Shown here: one piece after another, positions 1 to 9,886 of the stretch
How the letters are laid out: the number at the start of each line of letters is the position of its first letter
Position numbering within the stretch: the first letter of the stretch is position 1
Source: Albugo candida
Lineage: Eukaryota > Oomycota > Peronosporomycetes > Albuginales
DNA length: 64,000 bases
Direction: 5' to 3'
Assembly (NCBI GenBank): GCA_040437565.1
Contig: JBDOQK010000019.1
Coordinates: 310,001 to 374,000 of the forward strand
Notes under the pieces: generated by a model
Databases searched by the model: none
Told to the model about the DNA's origin: nothing
The model's input: the letters and a program-made list of their open reading frames with translations, nothing else
Translations under genes and position numbers: made by a program

Positions 1-301
1 CTTGGTGCGTATTTGACGTGCTCAGGAGGCATTTGATCTTATATTGCATAGGGTGTTCATCATTATCGGTGTGAGCTTTTCAAGCAGGCAAAAGAGTCCT
101 TTCAGCAGGCAATTTCGCTAATTGGTCGGTCACCTCAGAATTGAGATGATGATACTACTGATCATGAACTAGATTGTCATCCATTCCTGAAGAAGCAATA
201 TGGATCAAGAATCAAGCAGCAACATCAGGCTATCATCGCAAAAATTGCACAACAATCGTAATAAAGCGCAAATTGCCTTTATTCCTATAAAGTTGATTTT
301 C

Positions 302-2376
302 TCAAGCTTCAAATATGTCGGATGGCGCCTGGTGACCAACGCCGATCACGTGAGCCTTTGTGGCGTCCAAGTAGGTATCAATGCTCGGTAGATTTCCAAA
401 CTTTTCACCTCTCAGCACTTGAGAGGCCCATTTTCTCTCAGCATATTCACATATCTACATACAAAAGAGCATCAGCCTGAGCACGCCGTAGTTTGCTTCT
501 TAATGGACCTCCTTTATAGCTCTGCAAGAAAGCCCTGCTGCAGCTGATGAAAGTTTCTCAAGTTCTTCCTTTGACAAATGTTTAGCGTATCTATCGGCGA
601 GAAGTATACATAAAGATATCAATGGTCGATAGTAAAAGAAGTATATGTACCGATTGAAGACAGCTGTTCGGGCGATTTGATCTGGCAAATCGTATCGAAT
701 GCAGAGATCGAAACGGCTAAGTAGGGCAGCATCAAGGTCCTCTTTTCTGAAGAAATACAAACGAAGTATGGCCGATGTTAGAGCGATGCATACACTCTCT
801 TACCGATTGGTTGCACAAATAACGGTAATTTTCTCAGCAGACGCAAAGCCTTCTACTTTCTGCAGCAATACCGACAAGATCCTTCTCGAAGCCTCATGAA
901 TACCACCAGACCGATCGCCGGCTAAAGCATCAATCTTGAAAAAGATATTGCTCCTCGTCAGTACAAGACAAAGAAAGCACTATCAAAACGACGGGAATAC
1001 CTCATCAATGAATATAATGGCTCCTTCTAGCTGTTCGCACGCATCGAAAATCGCTGACATTTTCTTCTCGCTTTCTCCGTACCACTTGGATACGACGGCT
1101 TCAACGGGAATATGAATCAATGGTATTCCCGCTTGCTGAGCGATGATTCGAGCAGTCAGTGTTTTTCCGGTTCCAGGAGGTCCTTCAAATAGGACGGCGC
1201 GAGGTCGATTACTTTCGTAACGGCAACGTGTATTTCTTGCAATTTGATCGTACAAGTCTGGATTTTGCAACGCCAACACAATAGTATCCTCGATTTCTTT
1301 TTTCACATCATTATAGCCAGCCTATGCGTAGCAAATTAGAGCTTGTATATATGTTCAAGATGATCATGGCCAAAGATCAAGGTACCAAGCTGTCCCAATT
1401 TAGCGCGCTTTCGTCTTCTGATTTCGAATTATAAACTTCGAGTCCAAGAGACTGCAATTGTTCAATAGCGCTTTCTTTCGACTTTAACCCAGATTCTTGC
1501 TTTTGATGTCGAGGATGCACTCTTGAACGTAACATCGACTCGCGCTTGAATGCTGCCACGTTTTGATCAGAGAACAATGCTTTATAGGCATCCACAACCG
1601 CATTAATTTCAGCACTGGACAAGAATTCGTCTCTGTAGAAAACAAAGGTAGATTCTAAAATTGTACCACTACGAATATTGGGAAGCATATGGAATGAACC
1701 ATTTCCATTACATAGAATGAAATTCAGAAATGGAGGATGTGAATTCTTCGCACTCCCATTTTCACTCGCTTGGACTTCAATTGAGATAGCCGCATCCGAA
1801 TTTTGCAATGATGCCACAAATTCTCCCAGTATCAAAGGTGTTTGTATGAAAGAGGGACAATTGAACGATATACGTAGGGTCGGAATACCGTTTGGTGCAT
1901 TCATCCGTGTAATACTAAGCTTTGGGATCGGATAATGAGGTGGAAGTTGGTCACTTTGTGACAACTTGTTTCGGAATTCTGTCAACTCGCTCCGTAACTG
2001 TTCTAGCGTTCTTACATATTTACTTTCCTGATATAGAAAGGTTAGGTCCGATTGGGAAACAAGATACACATGCACATGCCTTATCGTTATCGTCAGTGGG
2101 TGAGTAGGATTCCAAAAAAACGACGTTTTCTTGTTTCAAATTGTATATACTAACTCCAGCAACTGTGACAGCAGCTGTGATCGAGCTCAACCAGTAAGCT
2201 CGATGTTTGTTGAATGATATTGGTGTCAGCGCTAGATTGCATAATTTTTGATTCTAACAGAATATGAAAATAGCACAAACATATTTGATGATATTAAGCA
2301 ATGCAACTACCGCACGAAAGCAATGGCTACTGGATTGATGCAATCGCGACCAAAGAATTTGAGCTAAACTGCGCAT
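302..2376 (-). CDS. Mitochondrial-type membrane-anchored AAA+ ATPase, eight exons
   Basis: AAA+ ATPase of about 560 aa, rebuilt by removing seven short introns (one GC-AG, the rest GT-AG). The first exon starts MRSLAQILWSRLHQ, basic and amphipathic like a mitochondrial presequence. The second holds a hydrophobic stretch near residues 45-60. About 200 aa of linker follow, then one AAA domain: Walker A EGPPGTGKT (around 1160-1185), Walker B IIFIDE ending near 1001, sensor-1 ICATNR, and an arginine-containing LLSRFD block near 710-725. The last exon ends APSDIFEA at 302. The domain opening (AGYNDVKKEIEDTI) and ESNRPRAVLFEG block resemble an organelle-associated plant AAA family more than proteasomal or katanin AAAs. 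Intron 1322-1385 joins WDSL to AGYND in frame. Function is inferred only as membrane-anchored remodelling ATPase. It starts one base from the divergent gene at 2378. Confidence 0.8.
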
Positions 2377-2377
2377 A

Positions 2378-2842
2378 ATGTCTCGTAACGATATCGGTAC
2401 TTCAGTTCCTACCGGTAGACATTGTCATTACCCTGTTAGTCTCGATCGATTTGACAAGGTCTTAAACATTCACAATGATGCAAGTTCGTTTATCTTTGAT
2501 CAATATGGNNNNNNNNNNNNNNNNNNNNNNNNNNNNNNNNNNNNNNNNNNNNNNNNNNNNNNNNNNNNNNNNNNNNNNNNNNNNNNNNNNNNNNNNNNNN
2601 NNNNNNNNTTCGTTTATCTTTGATCAATATGGCTATAACAAAGAATTTTCTTGGAAGGCTACGACCACCATTTTTGCGATTTGCACTGCATTTAGTATAA
2701 GTAAAAGTCAGCTACAGCCGTTACTTTTGCAGTAGGATTCAAATTAGCTCCGATGTACACATTTGAGCATGCTTGGTTGCTCAAGCGCAAAAAGGCAAAG
2801 CACACTCATCCGGGGGTGAAGCCACGGATATTTAAAGACTGA
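2378..2842 (+). CDS. Small single-helix membrane protein, spanning an assembly gap
   Basis: An ATG at 2378 opens a reading frame entering the 2509-2608 gap. The 24 bases before the gap (2485-2508) are repeated directly after it (2609-2632), so the gap is an unmerged overlap and the frame continues through it. A 38 nt GTATAAG...CAG intron (about 2696-2733) then gives a ~98 aa protein: a polar N-terminus, a helix (ATTTIFAICTAFIGFKLAP) and a basic tail (WLLKRKKAKHTHPG) ending FKD. Size and topology resemble accessory subunits of respiratory complexes, but I do not recognise the family. The intron is short even for this genome, so the tail is less certain. It is head to head with the AAA ATPase at 2376. 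Confidence 0.5.
2485..2632. repeat. 24-bp contig-end overlap around gap 2509-2608
   Basis: The 24 bases ending at the gap are identical to the 24 bases starting just after it. This is the shortest of the twelve flush gap overlaps in the window and is best read as an assembly artefact. Confidence 0.85.
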
Positions 2843-5350
2843 GGAAAAAGTTTGTTAGACAAATTTAATGCATCGGCTTGTCTGGTCTGCAAATACAAGT
2901 CGATTGGTTATTCATACTGTCCTAATCTGAACTGATGCAACTCTTCCGATTTGTTACAAAAATAATATGCACTTGATCATCAACGTGGTCACCATTAGGA
3001 TTAGCACGTAGTAAATGCAAACTTCTGATAGGAGACTGCTTTTATATCCAAGTAGGAAAAACATATTCGTGATGCTTATAGTCCAAGTGGGCTTCCAACT
3101 TGAGCTAAATGATGATTTGCTGTACTCTCAAATACTATAACTGTCATTCGAGGTGCCGTTTAATTTGGGTGGAGCAAATTCGCTCAGCTTTCGTCGTTTG
3201 TAAGACACCATATCGCATATTAGGTATAAAACACACTCTAGAGAATCTGTTTACGATTATTATGATGCATGCGAGTTTTCTAGCCTTTATGAGATAAAAG
3301 GGATGCGTTGTCGTCATGCTTTCGACAGCGGTAGTACAATTGACGGATACATCTTGTTTTCGCGTTCTTCAATTCGCATACAGGAAAACTCACGATTCTG
3401 TATGGCTCAAGGAAGAATTGCTTGACAGGACACTCAAGATACCTATGTCGGTACTGCCAGTGCACGTAAAATAGTATCGATCATCTAAGGCGTCCGCGGA
3501 AACTTCTCCACACACTGCGTGCATGTTTGCTACTTCATGCTCGTTCGGTTGCCTGAAGTAACGCTGTGATAAGACGTCGGCTACGAGCCTTTATCGGTAG
3601 TACGTCGAACTTCTTGCAACTTGCACTGATGCTTGGTGCAAGGACGACACGAATTCTGTCGAGATAAAAATCTAATTGCGAGGAGAGTACTGACGATGTT
3701 AATGTAATAACAACTGTCGTCACTGTGAGTCACTACCACGTCCACTTCACACTGATCCTACAACCGAACTTGCTATGTCTAGTATTCTACTGTTGATTTT
3801 TTTGTGTACTACTAGTGTATTTCTTTTTCTTATTATCACACGAGGAGTGATATTACCTGACGTGATGTCACTCGAATCATAACGCCAAGAGATATTCAGA
3901 GCTTGAAAGTGCCTCTCGATAGGAGCTGACTATGAAGAAACTGGTTCACGATCTCGTGTTTGATACGATTGAAGACTTTTAGCCTAAAACCTTGAATCAT
4001 CGTGTTTTAGAGGCTGCAACAGCTCAATATCGCATAGATTATATATAGTTAGAACCGCATTTTAGTTAAGTCTTTGAGAGACTATAAGCTAGGTCGAGAA
4101 CATTGCCAGAGTCGACCAAGGCGAATATTCGGTTCATCACTTGAATCATACGAGAACTCTAGAAAACAATTTTTTCGTCTCCCAGGTAAATCTTGTCGTC
4201 GCGTGCCGATCGAAAATGTTAAATAATATGGGAGATAGTGAGAAGGAACCTGCGGGTGATTAAATAGGAGTATAGGGATAAGTATGGTAATGTAATGGGT
4301 GCTCTCACTATTTTTTAGAGCGACTGAGCTGATCCATACAAAGATTTCAAAAAAATCTCCTGAAATCGATATTAGTTTCATTCAAGACTGACAACGAGAT
4401 GGCGATAGCGATCTAGCAAATGCGAATAGTTCATCTCCACGCATGAATTGCCTTGGACCACAGCCTCAGTCGGTAATCAATTTGCTGTACACGGAAGGAT
4501 CAATATCCCAACCACGCATATCTAGACCGATCTTGTTGCTTACTAATGAGTAAAAAGTTTTTTTTAGAGTGCTAGTGCCTTGATCGAATTAGATTATACC
4601 ACAATTCGCTTAGGTGGAGCAAAATGTCTCCGTGAGATGACGGTCTATGTATCATCACGACAGGCGCCTCGTAGACATACAAAGCTTGGCGCTCGTCACG
4701 TGAAAAGAAGCGTATGTGAGTTTCATGAATTTTGAGACAGCTTATGACCGAGTCAATTCCGACGTGAATTCTTCATGTTTGAAAAAAATCAGCGTCAGGA
4801 AGTATTGTATCGCTTGGTACACCTTTTGGACACCCACACAACGGCGTAGTTGATAATTGAGGAAATTATCGAGCCGACCTTTGCATCACAACGTGATTGA
4901 AACAAAGCGATCCCTCTTTGAGCATTCGAATTTGTGGTAACGATCAAGCCTTTGAGATTTTTATCACGCCAGCATGAAGACACGGGATATAGATCAACAC
5001 CGACAATTCAGTAATTGAAGTGTTGATTTACGGACCATCCGACGCTGGCTTCGGAAACTCCAGATATAGTTTTGATGCGATACGAACTCGTCCGAGTCTC
5101 TTTTAGAGGATCTGGTGCCTGACTTGACTTGACCAAATCGTCTTTGCTATCGTTGGATCAGATGTTTCATGTCCGTGAACATCTAGTCTGATCATGATGG
5201 GTCCGGACGATTAGGTCAAGTGCTTGAGCATAAATGAATTGAATCTTCAGTGCGACCTAATCAACCGCACTTCGTCTCTCAAGACCGCCATTATTGAATA
5301 GCTCCTCATCTCGTTTTCGTGTCGGATAGTGGTCAACAAAGGTGATGTCT
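2843..5350. other. Gene-poor stretch
   Basis: About 2.5 kb with only short random-looking open frames on both strands. I see no conserved motif, no supported exon chain and no tRNA. The only structure noticed is the imperfect inverted repeat at 5129-5219. Confidence 0.5.
5129..5219. repeat. Imperfect 91-nt inverted repeat (hairpin)
   Basis: Arms TTGACCAAATCGTC (5129-5142) and GACGATTAGGTCAA (5206-5219) are reverse complements with one mismatch. Inside them GATCAGA...TGTTTCA pairs with TGAACA...TCTGATC. It could be a MITE-type remnant or a foldback transcript. Confidence 0.5.
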
Positions 5351-5379
5351 ACTATGGATGCGCCCATGTAACGTTTATG

Positions 5380-5531
5380 TCATACGTAACAGCTCCCTAG
5401 CGTCAACAGGTGCGCAGGAAGCACGGCAAAATTATCCAACATACATTATCCACTTTAGAGGGTCCTTTATTGCGACTCTGCCAGTACTTGTAGTATCCTC
5501 GCAAAATGGTATCGATCATCACACATGCACA
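5380..5531 (+). pseudogene. 5' end of a second POMP/UMP1 copy, cut by gap
   Basis: The sequence matches, in reverse orientation, the upstream region and first coding exon of the proteasome maturation factor at 23863-24488. It includes the ATG, its GTATCG intron donor and about 40 nt of the first intron, with a few mismatches. The gap at 5532-5631 then interrupts it. The base after the gap matches the point just beyond the POMP 3' side in the other copy, so the gap probably hides the rest of this copy (about 0.7 kb). I cannot tell whether that copy is intact. Confidence 0.6.
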
Positions 5532-5746
5532 NNNNNNNNNNNNNNNNNNNNNNNNNNNNNNNNNNNNNNNNNNNNNNNNNNNNNNNNNNNNNNNNNNNNN
5601 NNNNNNNNNNNNNNNNNNNNNNNNNNNNNNNTACAGAAATGTCAGCTAGAGATTGGCGGACGAAAATTACTCGAGCGAAGCTTTTCGAGCGAGATTTTTC
5701 GTTCTCATGTCCATCATGCAAGACGCAGCATCGACAACAAAGACGG

Positions 5747-8700
5747 CTACGGTGATATTGCTTCTTTCAAAGCAAGACAATGCAGATCCTCATGGTTTTC
5801 GGAGGATGCACAAGTTGAAGCATCAACACCGTGGTCTTTTAAGAAACGCCGTATTCCATCCGTGGAGAGCAATGAACACAGTACATTGAGCTGCTCTTGT
5901 TCATTGTTTATGCTCTCAAGCTCAGAACGTTCTTGTTGCTTTCTTTTCAAAATTGGCTTGCGAGATGTAGTGGACTGCTTTGGTGCGCTGAAGGCTTCAT
6001 CAATTCTGCTATTGTCGCCGACACCAGCTTGACTCTCATAAGCTTCAAACATCCCCGCCACCGTTCGACGTGCTGACAGCTGCATAGTGGGATCGTTCGA
6101 GTCCAGTAATGTCTCCAGCTCATACGCATCTGTCTCCGTCAAATACCCACAATTTAGAAGATACTCAATCTGCGCATTCAATACCGACATACTGAACTCA
6201 GCCTGAGCGCCAGTGTCGCGATTAAGTGATTCTCTGCTCAAATCGACTGAAGATAAAGCCTTCTTGGAAACTAGCGCAGATGATTTGCCATCTCGTACCA
6301 GGTCGTCATCGGCTGCAGGTGGATCTCTCCTTCCGAGGAAATATGTAAAAGCCTGTGTGTATTGTTCCCACCATAAATCGCCAACATTTTCTGTTTGTTT
6401 TTGTGCGTTTTCTAACTCCATCCGCCGTAGTGATTTAATTGCTTCTGTGCTCACCCATTCCCAAAAAGACGCCCAAGATATATATTCATTCTCTTCCGAC
6501 TGCTGCAGCATAGATACCGCGCCTTCAAAGCCATCAGTTGACACCAAACGGGAAGCTTCATATAGTTTTGTCATGATCTTTATGCAATCCGAACGCTTGA
6601 TCAAACCAAGCTCTTGTGGGTCGTATTCATTGAAAAGAATTCGTGCGCCCATTTCTAATCGATTAATATGTTCTCGAGCCAGCTGCTGGTCCTGAAAGTA
6701 TTTACAGGTGTAATGCGAATAGACTTGAGAACCAGCCAGATAACCAAGCATGCCACCGATCACAGCAGCTCCTGTTGCGGCTACGAATCCAACTGGGCCG
6801 GTCAATCCGACTCCTGTCCATAGTGCCACTGAAGTAGAAATACCGTACGCCCCGATACCGGCTCCGGCAGCAGCAGAGGCACCACTGACGACATGTTGCC
6901 CAGTACGTAAGCGGAACTCATTCATAATAAGCTGCTCACTCGCTTCAGAAAGTATTCCCAATTGCTTCCGTTCCATGTGTTTTTGGCGATAATCATAGTA
7001 TTCTTTACCAACATCCACGAGTATGGAAGCAATTGCAAGAGGAGCAGCTGTACCGCGGAATGCGGACGTGCGTGCGACACCTTTGGCGAGTAGAATTCCT
7101 CCAGTAGCACGCAATCCACTATCGAGAGCGCCTAATTTTCCAGCTCCAACAAGATTCTTCAAAAGTTCGTGATTATCAGGTCCTTGACTAAGACCAAAAT
7201 GCTGAATCACTCGCTCGGATAGCAGCATTCGCTTACAGTCAAGCTTTTGAAAACATTTCGCTACTGCCGATTCTGCTCCTCGCGTCACAAAATGCTTGTG
7301 CACATACGCTACCGTATCGCCAAGCTCAAAAATTTGAATCTTCACGATCGATTTTGTGGTGATCCATTCCATGATTCGACCAAGCCCAAATGGGGTCGAT
7401 ACAGCAGCTCCTACAGGGAGTTCATTGCACGGTTGTGATGATTGAGTTGCTTTCTGTGGATTCTCTTCATCGAAATTAATGCAAACAGCCTCAGCGAGTG
7501 CTACACAATCGAAGAATTCTTCCTCTGCCATCGCTTCTTGCGTCGCACTTGTTAACGTTGTGGCGCAATCGTAGAATTCTTCAACCAAATGATCATCCGC
7601 TTCTTCCTCATCAAGATAGCATGAAGCCTCGGTCCGATCTAAACCCGTCTGAAGTTTTCCGCAGCCATCCTCATCACACAGCAACTTTCCACTATCTTCC
7701 AGAGTATCAGCGCTTGCAGCCGCAACTTTAGCCCCTCGAGGAGGCTGCCGCTGCTTAGTCAATCTGTTCTTTGCATCGTCAATAGCTAATTTTGCTCGTT
7801 TCTCTTGATGATGTTCCTGGAGCATACATATCAAGAATTCCGCTGGCATGGTCCGAACCGTTTCTGCTTGTTTGTAGCGCTTATAACTATCTGAGTAATG
7901 TGACCACGCATTCACTGCTAATGCAACACTTGCTCCAACGACAACAGCACCTCCAACGATAGAAGCCGTGCGAACTTTTGCACCCGAATTCAGTTTGGAC
8001 GGCGCTGCGACGTCACCTGGACGAATCTCATCTGGACGAATGTACATCACACGCTCCTGTTCGGTAATCTTGCGCACGATACGAATTCGACCGGGAGCAA
8101 AAATATTCCGATGATTATCAGCAATGAGCCCCTGACTGTGTTGCACTTTCGACTTTCTAACTAAATCAGCTCGCTGTCCTGCTGCAGTAGAACTTGATGC
8201 ATGGAGTTGGTTTGCGACTTTATTAAGTGCAGCGGAAGCGTTGTGATACACATTACGGAAAGTGTTGATTGCTTCGTCCAAAGTAACTCCATGAACAGTT
8301 CCATGACGCATAAATTCTTCCTTCAAACTCACCCCTTGGTCTAGATGTTCATCATACGCTTTTCTCGTGACCGGATCAGAAAGAACTTCGTACGATTCTG
8401 CCAAAAGCTTAAAAGCTTCTTCGGCGACTTGGCGATCTTGCGGGCGAAAGTTGGCTGCATTCCAGCGATCCGGATGCCATGTTAGTGCCAGAGAGCGGTA
8501 AGCTGAGCGGATTTGCCGACTTGACGCGTCGCGAGGCAGCTGTAGGCGTTCATAATAATTCATGCTTTTTTGAACACGTATGAAAGCTGTCCTTTTGGAT
8601 ATACTATCGAGGTAAGCGTTGATAGAGTGCTGAAGCACACAATCGCCGCTAAAAGGTGTCCTTGCGCTTTCGGATTCAAGTTCGTCGAGAATAATGGACG

Positions 8701-9886
8701 GAGAAGCACTGGAAAATGTCTTACTAGTATCTTTGCGAAGAAATATATACGTTCCACACGGTGCGTACTGATAGTCAGCACCAGCAATCAAATTGTGAGA
8801 CCGAAGTTTTTCGAACGTTGACTGAAGCAATCGGAAGCTCATGGTCAAGTATGCAGAAGTTGCCGTCGGCCCAAATTTTCCCCCGTTGTCTGCACTAGTG
8901 CTCAACAAGTACTGCATACGACCTGGTAGTAGTCGAAGTAGGCTTCCTGTTGCTTTGGCAATGGTGAGAAATCGCTCACTTGTCTTGCAGAGCATGGCAG
9001 CAGACTGAGCGATATTCAGTATGCTTGGAAGACAATCCATTTCGTTCACGAAGGTGATCGCATGACTGCTTGCGTTCAATGCTACTAAGAAATCATGAAG
9101 TTCGACTGAGCCGGCATAAGGGGATCCAAATCCGACTGAATACACATTTAGATCAGTGGCAGTCTCTCCAGTACTTTTTTGTGAAAAGGCTTTAAAAACA
9201 TCGCTGGTAGATGAAACTCTTCCAACTTCACGAGCGTTGCCAACTATATTCTTCTTTTTGGCTTCAGCGTCTAGTTCGGTAAGTGCGTTTCTGTGAGACC
9301 CATTCACGAGTGGATGTATCTGATACAGAAGCTCTGCAAGCATCAAATGCGCCATACTCCCGGCGACCGAATGACCGCAAATAATCAGCAATTTTTGATT
9401 GGCATGAGCTAAGGTATATGTATCCAGCAGCGTCTTGATTTGACTTTTAGCTTGTCTCCAGAATGGTAAATGAATTCTTGCGCCACCAAAGCGATAGATA
9501 TATGGAAAAGATAGCGGTACAGCAGATCCTAGTATAGTGTGCACCATTTCTCGACTAGTATACCTCATATGCATCACGAAGAAAAATGCTTCATCACTTT
9601 CGAAAATCATACAATTGGAATTCGACTGATACACTTTGAGCTTGCAATTGTCTGGTTTAATTGGAAGGCTTTCTAGTATCACGTCTACTTGCGGCTGCAA
9701 ACTTGTCGGATTGTCTGGTAGAAGTGTATCTTCGGTCGATAAAGAGCTGCTTATGCTACATGTAGCGGCAGCATGAAGAATGCATTTCTCGGGAAGGATG
9801 CAATTGATTGTATGCTCTTTTTTTCGTCGTGTAGACTTGACTTTCACTTCGGATTGCTCGGAAGCGGCTTCATGCTGAGATCCCAT
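5747..9886 (-). CDS. Class-3 lipase / J-domain fusion protein
   Basis: A single uninterrupted 1,379-aa frame, unusual here where most genes have introns. The N-terminal third is a lipase_3 (alpha/beta hydrolase) domain: nucleophile elbow GHSVAG at about residues 171-176 (Ser 173), then GFGSPYAG and an NEMDCLP block supplying a plausible catalytic Asp. A J domain follows from about residue 442 (MNYYERLQLPRDAS), with the HPD motif in LTWHPDRW. Beyond it are a hydrophobic segment (GGAVVVGASVALAV), an acidic region, and a glycine/alanine-rich pair of probable membrane segments (about 995-1055). The C-terminus is charged and ends LKEAISP. Expected roles are acyl-ester hydrolysis and Hsp70 recruitment, probably at a membrane; their combination is inference. 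It converges on a POMP gene, and its 3' part is duplicated, inverted and decayed, at 22.6-23.4 kb. Confidence 0.85.
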   Translation of the reverse strand: MGSQHEAASEQSEVKVKSTRRKKEHTINCILPEKCILHAAATCSISSSLSTEDTLLPDNPTSLQPQVDVILESLPIKPDNCKLKVYQSNSNCMIFESDEAFFFVMHMRYTSREMVHTILGSAVPLSFPYIYRFGGARIHLPFWRQAKSQIKTLLDTYTLAHANQKLLIICGHSVAGSMAHLMLAELLYQIHPLVNGSHRNALTELDAEAKKKNIVGNAREVGRVSSTSDVFKAFSQKSTGETATDLNVYSVGFGSPYAGSVELHDFLVALNASSHAITFVNEMDCLPSILNIAQSAAMLCKTSERFLTIAKATGSLLRLLPGRMQYLLSTSADNGGKFGPTATSAYLTMSFRLLQSTFEKLRSHNLIAGADYQYAPCGTYIFLRKDTSKTFSSASPSIILDELESESARTPFSGDCVLQHSINAYLDSISKRTAFIRVQKSMNYYERLQLPRDASSRQIRSAYRSLALTWHPDRWNAANFRPQDRQVAEEAFKLLAESYEVLSDPVTRKAYDEHLDQGVSLKEEFMRHGTVHGVTLDEAINTFRNVYHNASAALNKVANQLHASSSTAAGQRADLVRKSKVQHSQGLIADNHRNIFAPGRIRIVRKITEQERVMYIRPDEIRPGDVAAPSKLNSGAKVRTASIVGGAVVVGASVALAVNAWSHYSDSYKRYKQAETVRTMPAEFLICMLQEHHQEKRAKLAIDDAKNRLTKQRQPPRGAKVAAASADTLEDSGKLLCDEDGCGKLQTGLDRTEASCYLDEEEADDHLVEEFYDCATTLTSATQEAMAEEEFFDCVALAEAVCINFDEENPQKATQSSQPCNELPVGAAVSTPFGLGRIMEWITTKSIVKIQIFELGDTVAYVHKHFVTRGAESAVAKCFQKLDCKRMLLSERVIQHFGLSQGPDNHELLKNLVGAGKLGALDSGLRATGGILLAKGVARTSAFRGTAAPLAIASILVDVGKEYYDYRQKHMERKQLGILSEASEQLIMNEFRLRTGQHVVSGASAAAGAGIGAYGISTSVALWTGVGLTGPVGFVAATGAAVIGGMLGYLAGSQVYSHYTCKYFQDQQLAREHINRLEMGARILFNEYDPQELGLIKRSDCIKIMTKLYEASRLVSTDGFEGAVSMLQQSEENEYISWASFWEWVSTEAIKSLRRMELENAQKQTENVGDLWWEQYTQAFTYFLGRRDPPAADDDLVRDGKSSALVSKKALSSVDLSRESLNRDTGAQAEFSMSVLNAQIEYLLNCGYLTETDAYELETLLDSNDPTMQLSARRTVAGMFEAYESQAGVGDNSRIDEAFSAPKQSTTSRKPILKRKQQERSELESINNEQEQLNVLCSLLSTDGIRRFLKDHGVDASTCASSENHEDLHCLALKEAISP

